Notes: a model not told the origin generated them from the sequence alone. 19,951 bases of DNA from Microbacterium sp. (GCF_003248605.1 NZ_QFPF01000042.1:1-19951), one strand, 5' to 3'; shown: positions 1 through 7,021, numbered from the stretch's first letter. Numbers and translations: made by a program.

Positions 1-99
1 CTTCCACTTCACGTGGAAGGACGACTCGAGCATCGGTGTCGGGCGCACCACGGTGTGGATTCATCCTCGATGCTCGGTGGTCTACAAGTTCTACGGCAG
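1..99. repeat. Direct repeat, copy 1 (99 bp, exact)
   Basis: These 99 bases are identical to 392-490. The repeat starts at the first base of the window, so its true left end is unknown. It lies inside the coding region of two neighbouring paralogous genes. Identity is complete up to base 99 and drops abruptly after it, although the proteins remain clearly homologous. Confidence 0.97.
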
Positions 100-247
100 C
101 CGCCGTCCCGAGATAAATCCCGCATGGATCACGGCGCTGATGTACGTGGCGAACTCCCCGCCAGGCCTCCACATCGTGCCGGAACCGGACAGTCGCGAAC
201 AGGTCGCGGAGCGACTCCCCGTCCTATTCAGCAGCCTCGCTTTCTAG
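2..247 (+). CDS. DUF7882-type small protein, C-terminal part (5' end outside window)
   Basis: The 5' end is cut by the window edge; the visible frame encodes 81 residues ending at a TAG. The protein matches the small Microbacteriaceae family now called DUF7882, whose members are often mislabelled ATP-dependent DNA ligase. Recognisable pieces are FHFTWKDD, GRTTVWIHP, VVYKFYGSR and a tail resembling ANSPPGLHIVPEP. No catalytic motif is visible and the function is unknown. The next gene is a paralogue, so this is a tandem family. Its first 98 visible bases are identical to that gene, while the remainder has diverged. The family call is from memory of the sequence pattern. Confidence 0.75.
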   Translation, partial: FHFTWKDDSSIGVGRTTVWIHPRCSVVYKFYGSRRPEINPAWITALMYVANSPPGLHIVPEPDSREQVAERLPVLFSSLAF

Positions 248-391
248 CGTGTGCGAACGGACGATCGCGCCTGGCGGAAGGATCTACATGGGCAAGTTCA
301 TCTACGACTCCCTCGTCAGAGTCGACTTCGACGACCGGCTGCTGGCCCATCTGCAGCTCGTGATCGGGGCCAAGATGCGCCGCGGCGAGTC

Positions 392-490
392 CTTCCACTT
401 CACGTGGAAGGACGACTCGAGCATCGGTGTCGGGCGCACCACGGTGTGGATTCATCCTCGATGCTCGGTGGTCTACAAGTTCTACGGCAG
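392..490. repeat. Direct repeat, copy 2 (99 bp, exact)
   Basis: This block is identical to 1-99, offset by 391 bp. It ends exactly where the second copy of a 20-bp tandem duplication begins. Confidence 0.97.
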
Positions 491-510
491 GTCTACAAGT
501 TCTACGGCAG
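471..510. repeat. 20-bp tandem duplication causing a frameshift
   Basis: The unit GTCTACAAGTTCTACGGCAG occurs at 471-490 and again at 491-510 with no change. The unit is not a multiple of three and breaks the gene at 288. It is the last 20 bases of the 99-bp repeat block. Confidence 0.98.
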
Positions 511-647
511 TCGCAAGCCGAACATCAACCGGGCGTGGGTGGACGCCCTGGTCTATGCGGCGAACTCACCGACGGGCCTGTACGCGGTGCCGGAGCCGGC
601 CGAGTACGAGGCGGGCGCCCACGGCCTCAGCATCCACGGGATTCCTC

Positions 648-854
648 ATGAAGCGCATTGACGTCCACTACGCCGGCCATCTCTACAGCATCGGCGGCCG
701 CGAGTTCGACGACGTGCGGCGGGAGGTGTCCGAGGCCCAGGCGGGGGGCGCCTGGATGGTGGTCAATGACGGCGAGGGGTCCCGGCGAGATGCATATATC
801 TGGCTCAGCGGCGGTACGCCGATCGCCTTGATTCCCATCCCTTCCGACGACTGA
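648..854 (+). CDS. Small conserved hypothetical protein (68 aa)
   Basis: The ATG at 648 overlaps the end of the preceding DUF7882-type gene by 14 bp, suggesting translational coupling. The product (MKRIDVHYAGHLYSIGGR...) is a compact acidic-to-neutral protein with alternating hydrophobic residues and a WMVVNDGEG segment that looks like small beta strands. It has no signal peptide, membrane segment or catalytic motif. I recall short proteins of this kind next to DUF7882 genes in Microbacterium, which would make it a partner of unknown function. The frame is independent of the frameshift in the upstream gene, so the gene itself appears intact. Confidence 0.65.
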   Translation: MKRIDVHYAGHLYSIGGREFDDVRREVSEAQAGGAWMVVNDGEGSRRDAYIWLSGGTPIALIPIPSDD

Positions 855-1029
855 TCGGCTAAGCGACGGCGACGTGCCCTGTCAACCCCCTTCGGGTGGC
901 GCGGCGCAGCAGCGACAATCGAAGGGCACCCAGAGGACGCAGGCTTCCCGAAGTCCGCGACCTCGGTCGACCGCGTCGGTTCCGACGGCGGACGCGGTGC
1001 ACATCAACCAGTCGAGGAGGTCTGGGGCG

Positions 1030-1323
1030 ATGGCTGAGGCTGCACCCGCACGAATCGAGCTCACCCGGGTGGGTGAGGGATGCTGGCGCCTGTGTGATCC
1101 GGCGCTGCACGAAAGCGACCCGCGCCGACTGGTTGCGTTCGTCGAATGCGCAGAGGATCATGTCACCGTCCTATGGCTGCGCGACACGCATGCCGACACG
1201 CGTTTCGACACTCTCGAAGACGCGCTGGCCGTCGCCGATTCCCTGCTCGCGCCGCGCGCGCGACGGGCAGTGCGCGCGCAACGTCCGGTGCCCATTCCGC
1301 ACTTCCCGCCGCGCGCGCGATGA
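1030..1323 (+). CDS. Hypothetical protein (97 aa)
   Basis: The ATG at 1030 follows GAGGAGG (1014-1020) at 9 nt, a strong ribosome binding site that decides this start over the in-frame upstream start at 874. The 97-aa product begins MAEAAPARIELTRVGEG. It has a central stretch resembling a small sandwich of strands (WRLCDPALHESDPRRLVAFVECAEDHVTVLWL broken here into pieces WRLCDP, LVAFVE, VTVLWL). A helix containing FDTLEDALAVADSLL follows, then a basic proline/arginine-rich tail. No family function is recognised. The 175 bp before it (855-1029) hold no gene that I can support. Confidence 0.6.
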   Translation: MAEAAPARIELTRVGEGCWRLCDPALHESDPRRLVAFVECAEDHVTVLWLRDTHADTRFDTLEDALAVADSLLAPRARRAVRAQRPVPIPHFPPRAR

Positions 1324-1427
1324 TGCCATCGCCCCATCGGCGCGTCAAGCCCCGCGGATGTATGAACCGCCGGACATACCGTAGGCGGAGAACGGCCGCA
1401 GGCGCTCCGGAGAGCAGACCCTGAGAC

Positions 1428-1469
1428 GACGAGTCCGGGAGGCGGGGGGCGGTACCTCCCGGACTCGTC
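1428..1469. terminator. Strong hairpin, 15-bp perfect stem
   Basis: The arms at 1428-1442 and 1455-1469 (GACGAGTCCGGGAGG and its exact reverse complement) flank a 12-nt G-rich loop. No T-run follows, as is common for actinobacterial terminators. It sits between the gene ending at 1323 and the ATG at 1503, leaving only 33 bp to that start. It may terminate the upstream transcript or act in the leader of the downstream operon. Confidence 0.65.
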
Positions 1470-1502
1470 ACCCTGCTGTCACCCCGCAGAACGAAGGTCC
1501 AG

Positions 1503-2558
1503 ATGAGTACTTCCGTCCTCGCCGATATCGACCGCTTGCGCGCTCCGTTCGAGGCCCGAGGCCCGCTCAGCGCGTCGCTGCTTGAGACGCTCGCCGCATC
1601 GCCCGCCGACGGAGCGCCGCACCTCGCCGCACTCACCGAGGACGTGCTGACGGGCATCGCCGATCCCCTGCGCGACGACGACGTGCAGCTCACACTGTTC
1701 CTGCTCTACGCAGGTCACTACGGCTCCCTGTCCTTCATCGACCCGGCCTGGGAGTGGAGCACGGATCTGATCGCGGCACGGGCCGCGCTCGAGAGACGAT
1801 TCGAGGACACGCTGCGTCGCGACATCCAGGTGCCGCACCTGCCCCCGGCAGACGCCGAGTCGGTGGCCGCTGCGCTCTTCGCGATGACGTCCCCGGTCCC
1901 GGGCCCCAGCCTGTCGCGGCATGTGGCGAAGAAGGCGACTGCGGATCAGCTCAGGGAGTTCCTGATCCATCGCAGCGTCTACACCCTGCGCGAAGCCGAC
2001 CCCCACTCGTGGGCGATCCCGCGTCTGACCGGCGGTGCGAAGGCCGCTCTGGTGGAGATCCAGTCCGACGAGTACGGTGCGGGCGACCTCCCGCGGATGC
2101 ATGCCGAGATCTTCGCCCGCACCCTGCGCGGCGCCGGTCTCGACGACGCCTACGGTCGGTACATCGATTCGGTTCCCGCGCTGACGCTCGCGTCCATGAA
2201 CCTGATGTCGATGTTCGGCCTCAATCGGCGCCTTCTGGGTGCCGTCGTCGGCCACCTCGCCGCGTTCGAGATGACATCATCCCTGCCCAATCGACTGTAC
2301 GGCGATGGCTTCCGCCGGCTGGGGTTCGGTCCGGATGTCACCCGGTACTTCGACGAGCACGTCGAAGCCGACGCCGTGCACGAGCAGATCGCGGGTCGTG
2401 ATCTCGCCGGCGGGCTGGCCGAGGATCGCCCCGAGCTTCTGAGTGACATCTTCTTCGGCGCCGCGGCGTGCCTGGCCGTCGACGGATGGGTGGCCGACGG
2501 CATCCTGGCCGCGTGGCAGCGGGGCGCTTCGTCATTGCGCGCCCCCGCGCGCGGATGA
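1503..2558 (+). CDS. Iron-containing redox enzyme, haem-oxygenase-like di-iron oxidase family
   Basis: The ATG at 1503 follows GAAGG (1494-1498). The 351-aa protein resembles the 'iron-containing redox enzyme' group (Haem_oxygenas_2 domain, HDO superfamily), all-helical oxidases that use a non-haem di-iron centre and O2. Related known enzymes include UndA and CADD. Likely metal-ligand segments are the glutamate-rich helix around E185-E190, MHAEIF (H200/E202), AAFE (E255) and EHVEADAVHE near 285-294. Assignment of individual ligands is inference. There is no signal peptide, so it is probably cytosolic. Its stop overlaps the glycosyltransferase start (ATGA), so these two and the CDGSH gene form one operon. 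The substrate is unknown. Confidence 0.82.
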   Translation: MSTSVLADIDRLRAPFEARGPLSASLLETLAASPADGAPHLAALTEDVLTGIADPLRDDDVQLTLFLLYAGHYGSLSFIDPAWEWSTDLIAARAALERRFEDTLRRDIQVPHLPPADAESVAAALFAMTSPVPGPSLSRHVAKKATADQLREFLIHRSVYTLREADPHSWAIPRLTGGAKAALVEIQSDEYGAGDLPRMHAEIFARTLRGAGLDDAYGRYIDSVPALTLASMNLMSMFGLNRRLLGAVVGHLAAFEMTSSLPNRLYGDGFRRLGFGPDVTRYFDEHVEADAVHEQIAGRDLAGGLAEDRPELLSDIFFGAAACLAVDGWVADGILAAWQRGASSLRAPARG

Positions 2559-3517
2559 ACGGCGAGGCCCCGCCCTGGCCCGTCGAGTACGTCCTGCCGC
2601 TGCGGTGGGAGGACGATCGTGGCTCCGGCGAGATGTCGCGTTATCTCCGAGAGATCGCGGGCCTGGTCGAGGTGACCGTCGTCGACGGTTCGGATGACCC
2701 GCTCTTCACGGCGCATGAGAGCGCCTGGCCCTGGGTGCGTCACATCCGACCGGAATGGCCGGGACGCAACGGCAAGGCGCGGGGTGCGATGACCGGCCTG
2801 TCGAGGGCACGCCACGAGACGGTGATCATCGCCGATGACGATGTGCGGTACGACGTGGCAGCGCTGCAGGCGATCATCCAGCGGCTCGCGGTGTTCGACC
2901 TCGTGCGCCCGCAGAACTACTTCTCGCCGTTGCCGTGGCACGCGCGATGGGACAGCGGGCGCATCCTGCTCAATCGCGCCCTCGGCGGCGACTACTCGGG
3001 CACGGTGGCCCTGCGCCGCGGCGCCCTGCCGGATCGTGGATACGACACGGATGTGCTGTTCGAGAACTTCCAGCTTGAGCGCACCGTGCGCGCACACGGA
3101 GGGAACGTCGACGTGGCGCGAGACATCCTCGTGCGGCGGATTCCCCCCTCAACGGGGCGATTCTGGGACCAACGGGTGAGGCAGGCCTACGACGGCTTCG
3201 CGCAGCCCGTGCGCCTGATCCGGGAACTCGCGCTGCTTCCGCTCTGCGTCTTCGCGTTCGCTCGGCGTCGGTGGGGCGTGCTCGCCGGAGCCGCGTGCGC
3301 GATCATCGCGACCGCCGAGATCGGCCGCCGCCGCGGAGACGGGACCGCGCACTTCCCGATGAGCGGGGATCTCTGGGCACTCGTCTGGACGGCGGAACGG
3401 TCGATCACGATCTGGATCGCCCTGATCCAGCGGCTGCGGGGCGGCGTCCCGTACCGCGGCGAGCGCTTCATCAGGGCGGCATCGCCCACGCCCCGGCAAG
3501 GGAGAAGACGACCATGA
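2555..3517 (+). CDS. Family 2 glycosyltransferase (GT-A fold)
   Basis: The ATG at 2555 overlaps the stop of the preceding gene. The 320-aa protein has the GT-A arrangement. A short N-terminal beta region (VTVVDGSDD, 40-48) leads to IIADDDVRYD with the metal/nucleotide-sugar DDD motif at 94-96. An acidic DVLFENFQLERT segment (166-177) stands in the place of the usual catalytic ED region. A hydrophobic hairpin near 225-255 (LALLPLCVFAFA, VLAGAACAIIATA) suggests peripheral or single-pass membrane attachment. The GGVPYRGERF tail is common in membrane-bound family-2 enzymes. Donor and acceptor are unknown. Coupling to an oxidase and a CDGSH protein suggests it decorates the product of the same pathway. 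Confidence 0.82.
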   Translation: MNGEAPPWPVEYVLPLRWEDDRGSGEMSRYLREIAGLVEVTVVDGSDDPLFTAHESAWPWVRHIRPEWPGRNGKARGAMTGLSRARHETVIIADDDVRYDVAALQAIIQRLAVFDLVRPQNYFSPLPWHARWDSGRILLNRALGGDYSGTVALRRGALPDRGYDTDVLFENFQLERTVRAHGGNVDVARDILVRRIPPSTGRFWDQRVRQAYDGFAQPVRLIRELALLPLCVFAFARRRWGVLAGAACAIIATAEIGRRRGDGTAHFPMSGDLWALVWTAERSITIWIALIQRLRGGVPYRGERFIRAASPTPRQGRRRP

Positions 3518-3735
3518 CAGAGCCCGGCGAGAGGCCGGCCCGAATCCGGGCCTACCCGGATGGGCCGCTCATCGTGCGCGGACGCGTCGAGATCATCGAC
3601 GAGAACGGTCGCAGCGTGGCGCAACCACGGCGCACGGTGGCGCTCTGCCGATGCGGCGCGTCGCTCATCAAGCCGTGGTGCGACGGCAGCCACAAGCTGA
3701 CGGGATTTCGTACATCCGCCACTCCCGAGCCTTGA
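3514..3735 (+). CDS. CDGSH iron-sulfur domain protein
   Basis: The ATG at 3514 overlaps the glycosyltransferase stop (ATGA). The 73-aa protein carries one CDGSH domain: CRCGASLIKPWCDGSHK, with predicted [2Fe-2S] ligands Cys45, Cys47, Cys56 and His60 (three Cys and one His, the mitoNEET-type set). Such small soluble proteins act in electron transfer or cluster transfer. In this operon it could supply electrons to the di-iron oxidase encoded two genes upstream; that is inference from context. No membrane anchor is present. The motif is complete, so the family call is firm. Confidence 0.93.
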   Translation: MTEPGERPARIRAYPDGPLIVRGRVEIIDENGRSVAQPRRTVALCRCGASLIKPWCDGSHKLTGFRTSATPEP

Positions 3736-3832
3736 CGCTCTGCCGGTGAAGGCTCCGGCGTCGGCGGTAGCACAAGGCGCCGCTATGCGCCTCCCCCTGG
3801 AGCCCGTCACGCCGGAGTGCGACGGTGGGCGT

Positions 3833-5191
3833 ATGCAGAGTGAACATATCCTCCGGACCGCGGCGGTATCCCTTCGGCATCGCGCGGGGCGAGTGGGCGC
3901 GCTGGTCCGGGATGACTCACTCGCCGTCCTCACCCGCGGGTATGGATTCGGCGCCCACATCTGGCAACGCGCACGGTCCGGGGCGCGTGCCGCGCCGATG
4001 AGACTGCTGGGGGATGAAGCCGTCCTCGTCCGCGGGCGCGAGGGCGTTCGCCTCTTCTACGACGAGTCCAGGATCGCCCGGCACGGCGCGATGCCGGCGC
4101 TTGTCCAGGAGACCCTGTTCGGCCACGGCTCGGTGCACAGCCTCGACGGGGCAGACCACCGCCGCCGCAAGTCGGCCTTCCTCGGTGTGGCCTACGAGGA
4201 TGCCCAGGTCACGCGCCTTTCGCCCCTTCTGGAGGCCGAGTGGCGCATCGAGCGCGCCGATTGGCTCGCCGGCGGCGATCGCTCCGCATACGACGCCGCG
4301 GTCGGCGCGATCGGCCGGGCCGTCATGCTGTGGGCGGGGCTGCCGGGCACCCGTGCCGCACAGACGCGCTGGTCAGCGCGGCTGGCGCAGATCGTCGACG
4401 GATTCGGAGTGCCCTACTCGCCCCAATTCGCCCTCGCCGCGGTGAATCGCTGGTGGTCTGACCGACATGCCCAGCGCCTCATCGAGGCAGTGCGAGCGGG
4501 GCAGCTGTCGCCGCCGAACGAGACCGCCCTGCACACCTGGGCATGGCACCGCGACTTGAGCGGTGACCTGCTCCCCGCCCGTACCGCGGGGATCGAGCTG
4601 CAGAACACCATCCGGCCCACGATCGCGGTTGCGCGATTCGTCGCCTTCGCCGCGAAGGAGCTCCACGATCAGCCCGACTGGCGCGATCGGATCGCCGCCC
4701 AAACGGCGCAGCGCGGAACCCTCGCGGGCGGTGCTCTCGCGACGGCTTTCGCACAGGAGGTGCGGCGAACCGCACCGTTCGTGCCGATGCTGCCGGGAAA
4801 GGCGATCGTCGATGTCACCCTCGACGGTCAGGGGGTTCCCGCCGGCGGCCGGGTCGTGCTCGATATCCTCGGCACCAACACCGACACGGAGTCCTGGGAG
4901 GATCCCGACCGGTTCGCGCCGGAGCGGTTCGAGGGAGCTGACGACTACGAAGGCATCGAGGCCTTCGTGCCCCACGGGGGTGGGGACCCGGCGCACGGGC
5001 ACCGCTGCCCCGGCGAGAAGCTCGCGATCGCCGCCCTCGCGACGGCCATCGCGACGTTGAGCGATCCGGGGTTGAGCATCAACGGCGAAGGGCTGAGGGT
5101 GAACAGGCGCCGGCTGCCGACCAAGCCCGCGTCCGGCGGCCGGGTGCGCGCGGTGGGCACCGGGTCGCGCTGTCCTTTCCCCCACGGGTGA
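3833..5191 (+). CDS. Cytochrome P450, CYP152-type fatty-acid peroxygenase
   Basis: From the ATG at 3833 the protein has 452 aa. The haem cysteine lies in HGHRCPGE (Cys392) and the ExxR pair in QEVRR (E309/R312). The segment NTIRPTIAVARFVAFAA (R261-P262) matches the Arg-Pro of CYP152 enzymes, where the arginine holds the fatty-acid carboxylate and replaces the usual I-helix acid/alcohol pair. Such enzymes use H2O2 to hydroxylate or decarboxylate fatty acids without a reductase, consistent with no reductase gene nearby. The start is uncertain: in-frame GTG 3746 and ATG 3785 also exist, none with a good ribosome binding site. I prefer 3833 because the N-terminus then best fits the family. It lies 97 bp after the CDGSH gene, possibly in the same transcript. 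Confidence 0.85.
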   Translation: MQSEHILRTAAVSLRHRAGRVGALVRDDSLAVLTRGYGFGAHIWQRARSGARAAPMRLLGDEAVLVRGREGVRLFYDESRIARHGAMPALVQETLFGHGSVHSLDGADHRRRKSAFLGVAYEDAQVTRLSPLLEAEWRIERADWLAGGDRSAYDAAVGAIGRAVMLWAGLPGTRAAQTRWSARLAQIVDGFGVPYSPQFALAAVNRWWSDRHAQRLIEAVRAGQLSPPNETALHTWAWHRDLSGDLLPARTAGIELQNTIRPTIAVARFVAFAAKELHDQPDWRDRIAAQTAQRGTLAGGALATAFAQEVRRTAPFVPMLPGKAIVDVTLDGQGVPAGGRVVLDILGTNTDTESWEDPDRFAPERFEGADDYEGIEAFVPHGGGDPAHGHRCPGEKLAIAALATAIATLSDPGLSINGEGLRVNRRRLPTKPASGGRVRAVGTGSRCPFPHG

Positions 5192-5264
5192 CGGCCCCCT
5201 CTCTCCTGTCAACCCCTGTGCGCGCACGCCCCCGCCCCCGCAGGATCGGACGAGGAGTGAACGG

Positions 5265-5327
5265 ATGCCGGCGCCCGGCGCCCCGCATCCACCGACGATC
5301 TCGAGACGAAGGACGTGGAACGCATGA
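5265..5327 (+). CDS. Candidate 20-codon leader ORF upstream of the alcohol dehydrogenase
   Basis: The ATG at 5265 has a textbook ribosome binding site, GAGGAG (5252-5257), 7 nt upstream. The frame runs 20 codons and ends at a TGA (5325-5327) that overlaps the ATG of the alcohol dehydrogenase (5324). The peptide is rich in proline and arginine (MPAPGAPHPP..., RRR). The arrangement fits a translational coupling leader. The ORF is short and could be chance. Confidence 0.35.
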   Translation: MPAPGAPHPPTISRRRTWNA

Positions 5328-6499
5328 AGGCACTCACCTGGCAGGGCAAGCGCACGCTCACCGTGGAGGAGGTGCCGGACCCCGTCATCGAGCACCCGAC
5401 GGACGCGATTGTGCGGATCACATCGACGGCCATCTGCGGCTCGGACCTGCACCTGTACGAACTGCTCGCGCCGTTCCTCGACGCGGGAGACATCCTGGGC
5501 CACGAGCCGATGGGCGTGGTCGTCGAGGTCGGCTCGGATGTGACGCAGCTGGCCGTCGGCGACCGCGTCGTCGTGCCCTTCAACATCTCGTGCGGCCATT
5601 GCTTCATGTGCCGCCGGGGGCTGCAGTCGCAGTGCGAGACCACGCAGGTGCGCGAATACGGCAGCGGCGCCGCCCTGTTCGGCTACACCAAGCTGTACGG
5701 ACAGGTTCCCGGTGGGCAGGCGGAGTACCTCCGCGTGCCCCTCGCCGACTACAACCACATCCGCGTCGGTGCCGAGTTGCCCGATGACCGCTACCTGTTC
5801 CTCAGCGACATCCTGCCCACCGCCTGGCAGGGGGTGCAGTACGCGGACGTGCCCGAGGGGGGCACGTTGGCGGTCATGGGGCTCGGCCCGGTCGGCCAGT
5901 TCGTCTCCCGGGTGGGAGTGCATCGCGGCTACCGGGTGCTCGGGGTCGACCCCGAGCCCGAGCGGCGTGCGATGGCCGAGCGCCACGGTGTGCTGACCTA
6001 CGACCTCACCGACACCGTCGTGGACGAGCTGGTCGATCTGACTGAGGGGCGCGGCGCCGACTCCGTCGTCGACGCCGTAGGGCTCGAGGCGCACGGCAAC
6101 CCTGGCATCAAATTCGCCCAGGACGCGATCGGGATGCTGCCGGACGCCATCGCCGAGAAGCTCATGGACCGCGCGGGCATTGATCGCCTCGCCGCGCTGC
6201 ACGCCTCGATCGACGTGGTGCGCCGTGGCGGCACGGTGTCACTGAGCGGGGTGTACGCGGGAGACGCCGACATCCTGCCGATGAAGACGATGTTCGACAA
6301 GCAGATCAGCATGCGGATGGGCCAGTGCAACGTGAAGCGGTGGATCGATGACCTCGTCCCGCTCGTCGAGGACCCCGCCGACCCGCTGGGCGTCACGGAT
6401 CTGACGACCCACCGCGTGCCGCTGCACCGGGCGCCCGAGCTCTACGAGACGTTCCAGAAGAAGCAGGACGGCTGCATCAAGGTCGTGCTCGAGCCCTGA
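5324..6499 (+). CDS. Zinc-dependent alcohol dehydrogenase (formaldehyde dehydrogenase-like MDR)
   Basis: The 391-aa protein is a medium-chain dehydrogenase/reductase. Catalytic zinc ligands are Cys38 (ICGSDLH), His60 and Glu61 (LGHEPMG). The structural zinc lobe is complete with Cys90, 93, 96 and 104 (CGHCFMCRRGLQSQC). The Rossmann motif is GLGPVG (186-191), and an acidic residue after the second strand (GVDPEPE) suggests NAD over NADP. Overall layout resembles the glutathione-independent formaldehyde dehydrogenase-like group, but the substrate is not determined by sequence. I chose ATG 5324 over GTG 5315 because MKALTWQGKR is the usual family start; GAAGGA (5308-5313) precedes it. It could oxidise alcohols produced by the neighbouring P450. 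Confidence 0.88.
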   Translation: MKALTWQGKRTLTVEEVPDPVIEHPTDAIVRITSTAICGSDLHLYELLAPFLDAGDILGHEPMGVVVEVGSDVTQLAVGDRVVVPFNISCGHCFMCRRGLQSQCETTQVREYGSGAALFGYTKLYGQVPGGQAEYLRVPLADYNHIRVGAELPDDRYLFLSDILPTAWQGVQYADVPEGGTLAVMGLGPVGQFVSRVGVHRGYRVLGVDPEPERRAMAERHGVLTYDLTDTVVDELVDLTEGRGADSVVDAVGLEAHGNPGIKFAQDAIGMLPDAIAEKLMDRAGIDRLAALHASIDVVRRGGTVSLSGVYAGDADILPMKTMFDKQISMRMGQCNVKRWIDDLVPLVEDPADPLGVTDLTTHRVPLHRAPELYETFQKKQDGCIKVVLEP

Positions 6500-6545
6500 C
6501 GGGAGCCCGCGCGGCGCCCATCCGCACCGCCACCCGACCGCCGCC

Positions 6546-6589
6546 GCGGCGCCGGGGCCGTACGATATCCGAGGCGGTCCCGGCGCCGC
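6546..6589 (+). promoter_or_regulatory. Candidate panD promoter inside an 11-bp inverted repeat
   Basis: A -10-like TACGAT lies at 6561-6566, 68 bp before the panD start. It is enclosed by exact inverted arms GCGGCGCCGGG (6546-6556) and its complement (6579-6589). No good -35 is visible. The arms are pure G+C and may be chance in this base composition. Confidence 0.35.
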
Positions 6590-6634
6590 TCCCGTCCGGG
6601 CGGCCGGGCGGCCCGGGATGTGGAGGTGGCGCGG

Positions 6635-7021
6635 ATGCTGCGCACGATGCTGAAATCGAAGATCCACCGCGCGACGATCACCGGCAGCGATCTGAACTAC
6701 GTCGGGTCGATCACGATCGATGCGGACCTGCTGGACGCGGCCGACATCCGCGCGAACGAGCAGGTGCACGTGCTCGACGTCGACAATGGGGCGCGTTTCG
6801 AGACCTATGCGCTGATCGGCGAGCGCGGCAGCGGCGTGGTCCAAGTCAATGGAGCAGCCGCGCGCCTCGTGCACAGCGGCGACACCGTGATCGTCATCAC
6901 CTACGGGCAGTACTCCCGCGACGAGCTGGTGGACTACGAGCCCGTCGTCGTCCATGTCGACAGGACCAACACCATCATCGAGGTCGACGACGACGTCGCC
7001 ACTCTGCGCACCGGCGCCTAG
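6635..7021 (+). CDS. panD: Aspartate 1-decarboxylase proenzyme
   Basis: PanD makes beta-alanine from L-aspartate for pantothenate synthesis in the cytosol. The 128-aa protein has the normal family length. It contains the self-cleavage site YVGSITID, with Gly24-Ser25 giving the pyruvoyl group on Ser25, and the conserved lysine region MLKSKIHRA at the N-terminus. [22 protein letters not shown] matches the rest of the family in two pieces ([19 protein letters not shown]). The ATG at 6635 has GGAGGT (6622-6627) at 7 nt. It is separated from the other pantothenate genes of the window by an old yellow enzyme and a helicase. Confidence 0.97.
   Translation: MLRTMLKSKIHRATITGSDLNYVGSITIDADLLDAADIRANEQVHVLDVDNGARFETYALIGERGSGVVQVNGAAARLVHSGDTVIVITYGQYSRDELVDYEPVVVHVDRTNTIIEVDDDVATLRTGA

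Larger units (their letters stand above)
288..661 (+). pseudogene. DUF7882-type small protein, frameshifted by a 20-bp duplication
   Basis: The ATG at 288 follows GGAAGGA (276-282), a good ribosome binding site. The reading frame encodes the typical N-terminus MGKFIYDSLVRVDFDD, then the block shared with the upstream paralogue, up to KFYG. A 20-bp tandem duplication (471-510) then shifts the frame. With one copy removed, the gene reads through SRKPNINRAWVDALVYAANS and VPEP to the TGA at 661, giving 117 aa, the length expected for the family. As sequenced, the frame opened at 288 instead runs on with unrelated residues and joins the frame of the next gene, ending at 854 as an artificial 188-aa product. 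The cause may be a true mutation or an assembly or sequencing error. Function is unknown. Confidence 0.75.

Noticed and set aside
2..661. Calling the first two genes ATP-dependent DNA ligases
   Set aside because: That name is attached to this small family in databases, but there is no KxDG ligase motif or nucleotidyltransferase domain and the proteins are far too short.
3753..3817. 9-bp inverted repeat CTCCGGCGT/ACGCCGGAG between the CDGSH and P450 genes
   Set aside because: The arms are 47 nt apart, G+C-rich and overlap possible P450 start codons; not strong enough to call a terminator or operator.
878..5216. Shared CCTGTCAACCCC string at about 878 and 5205
   Set aside because: A 12-base match between two sites in 20 kb is expected by chance and neither is placed like a promoter element.
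4373..6202. 609-codon minus-strand frame
   Set aside because: Antisense to the P450 and alcohol dehydrogenase, low-complexity Arg/Ala/His-rich product, no motifs.
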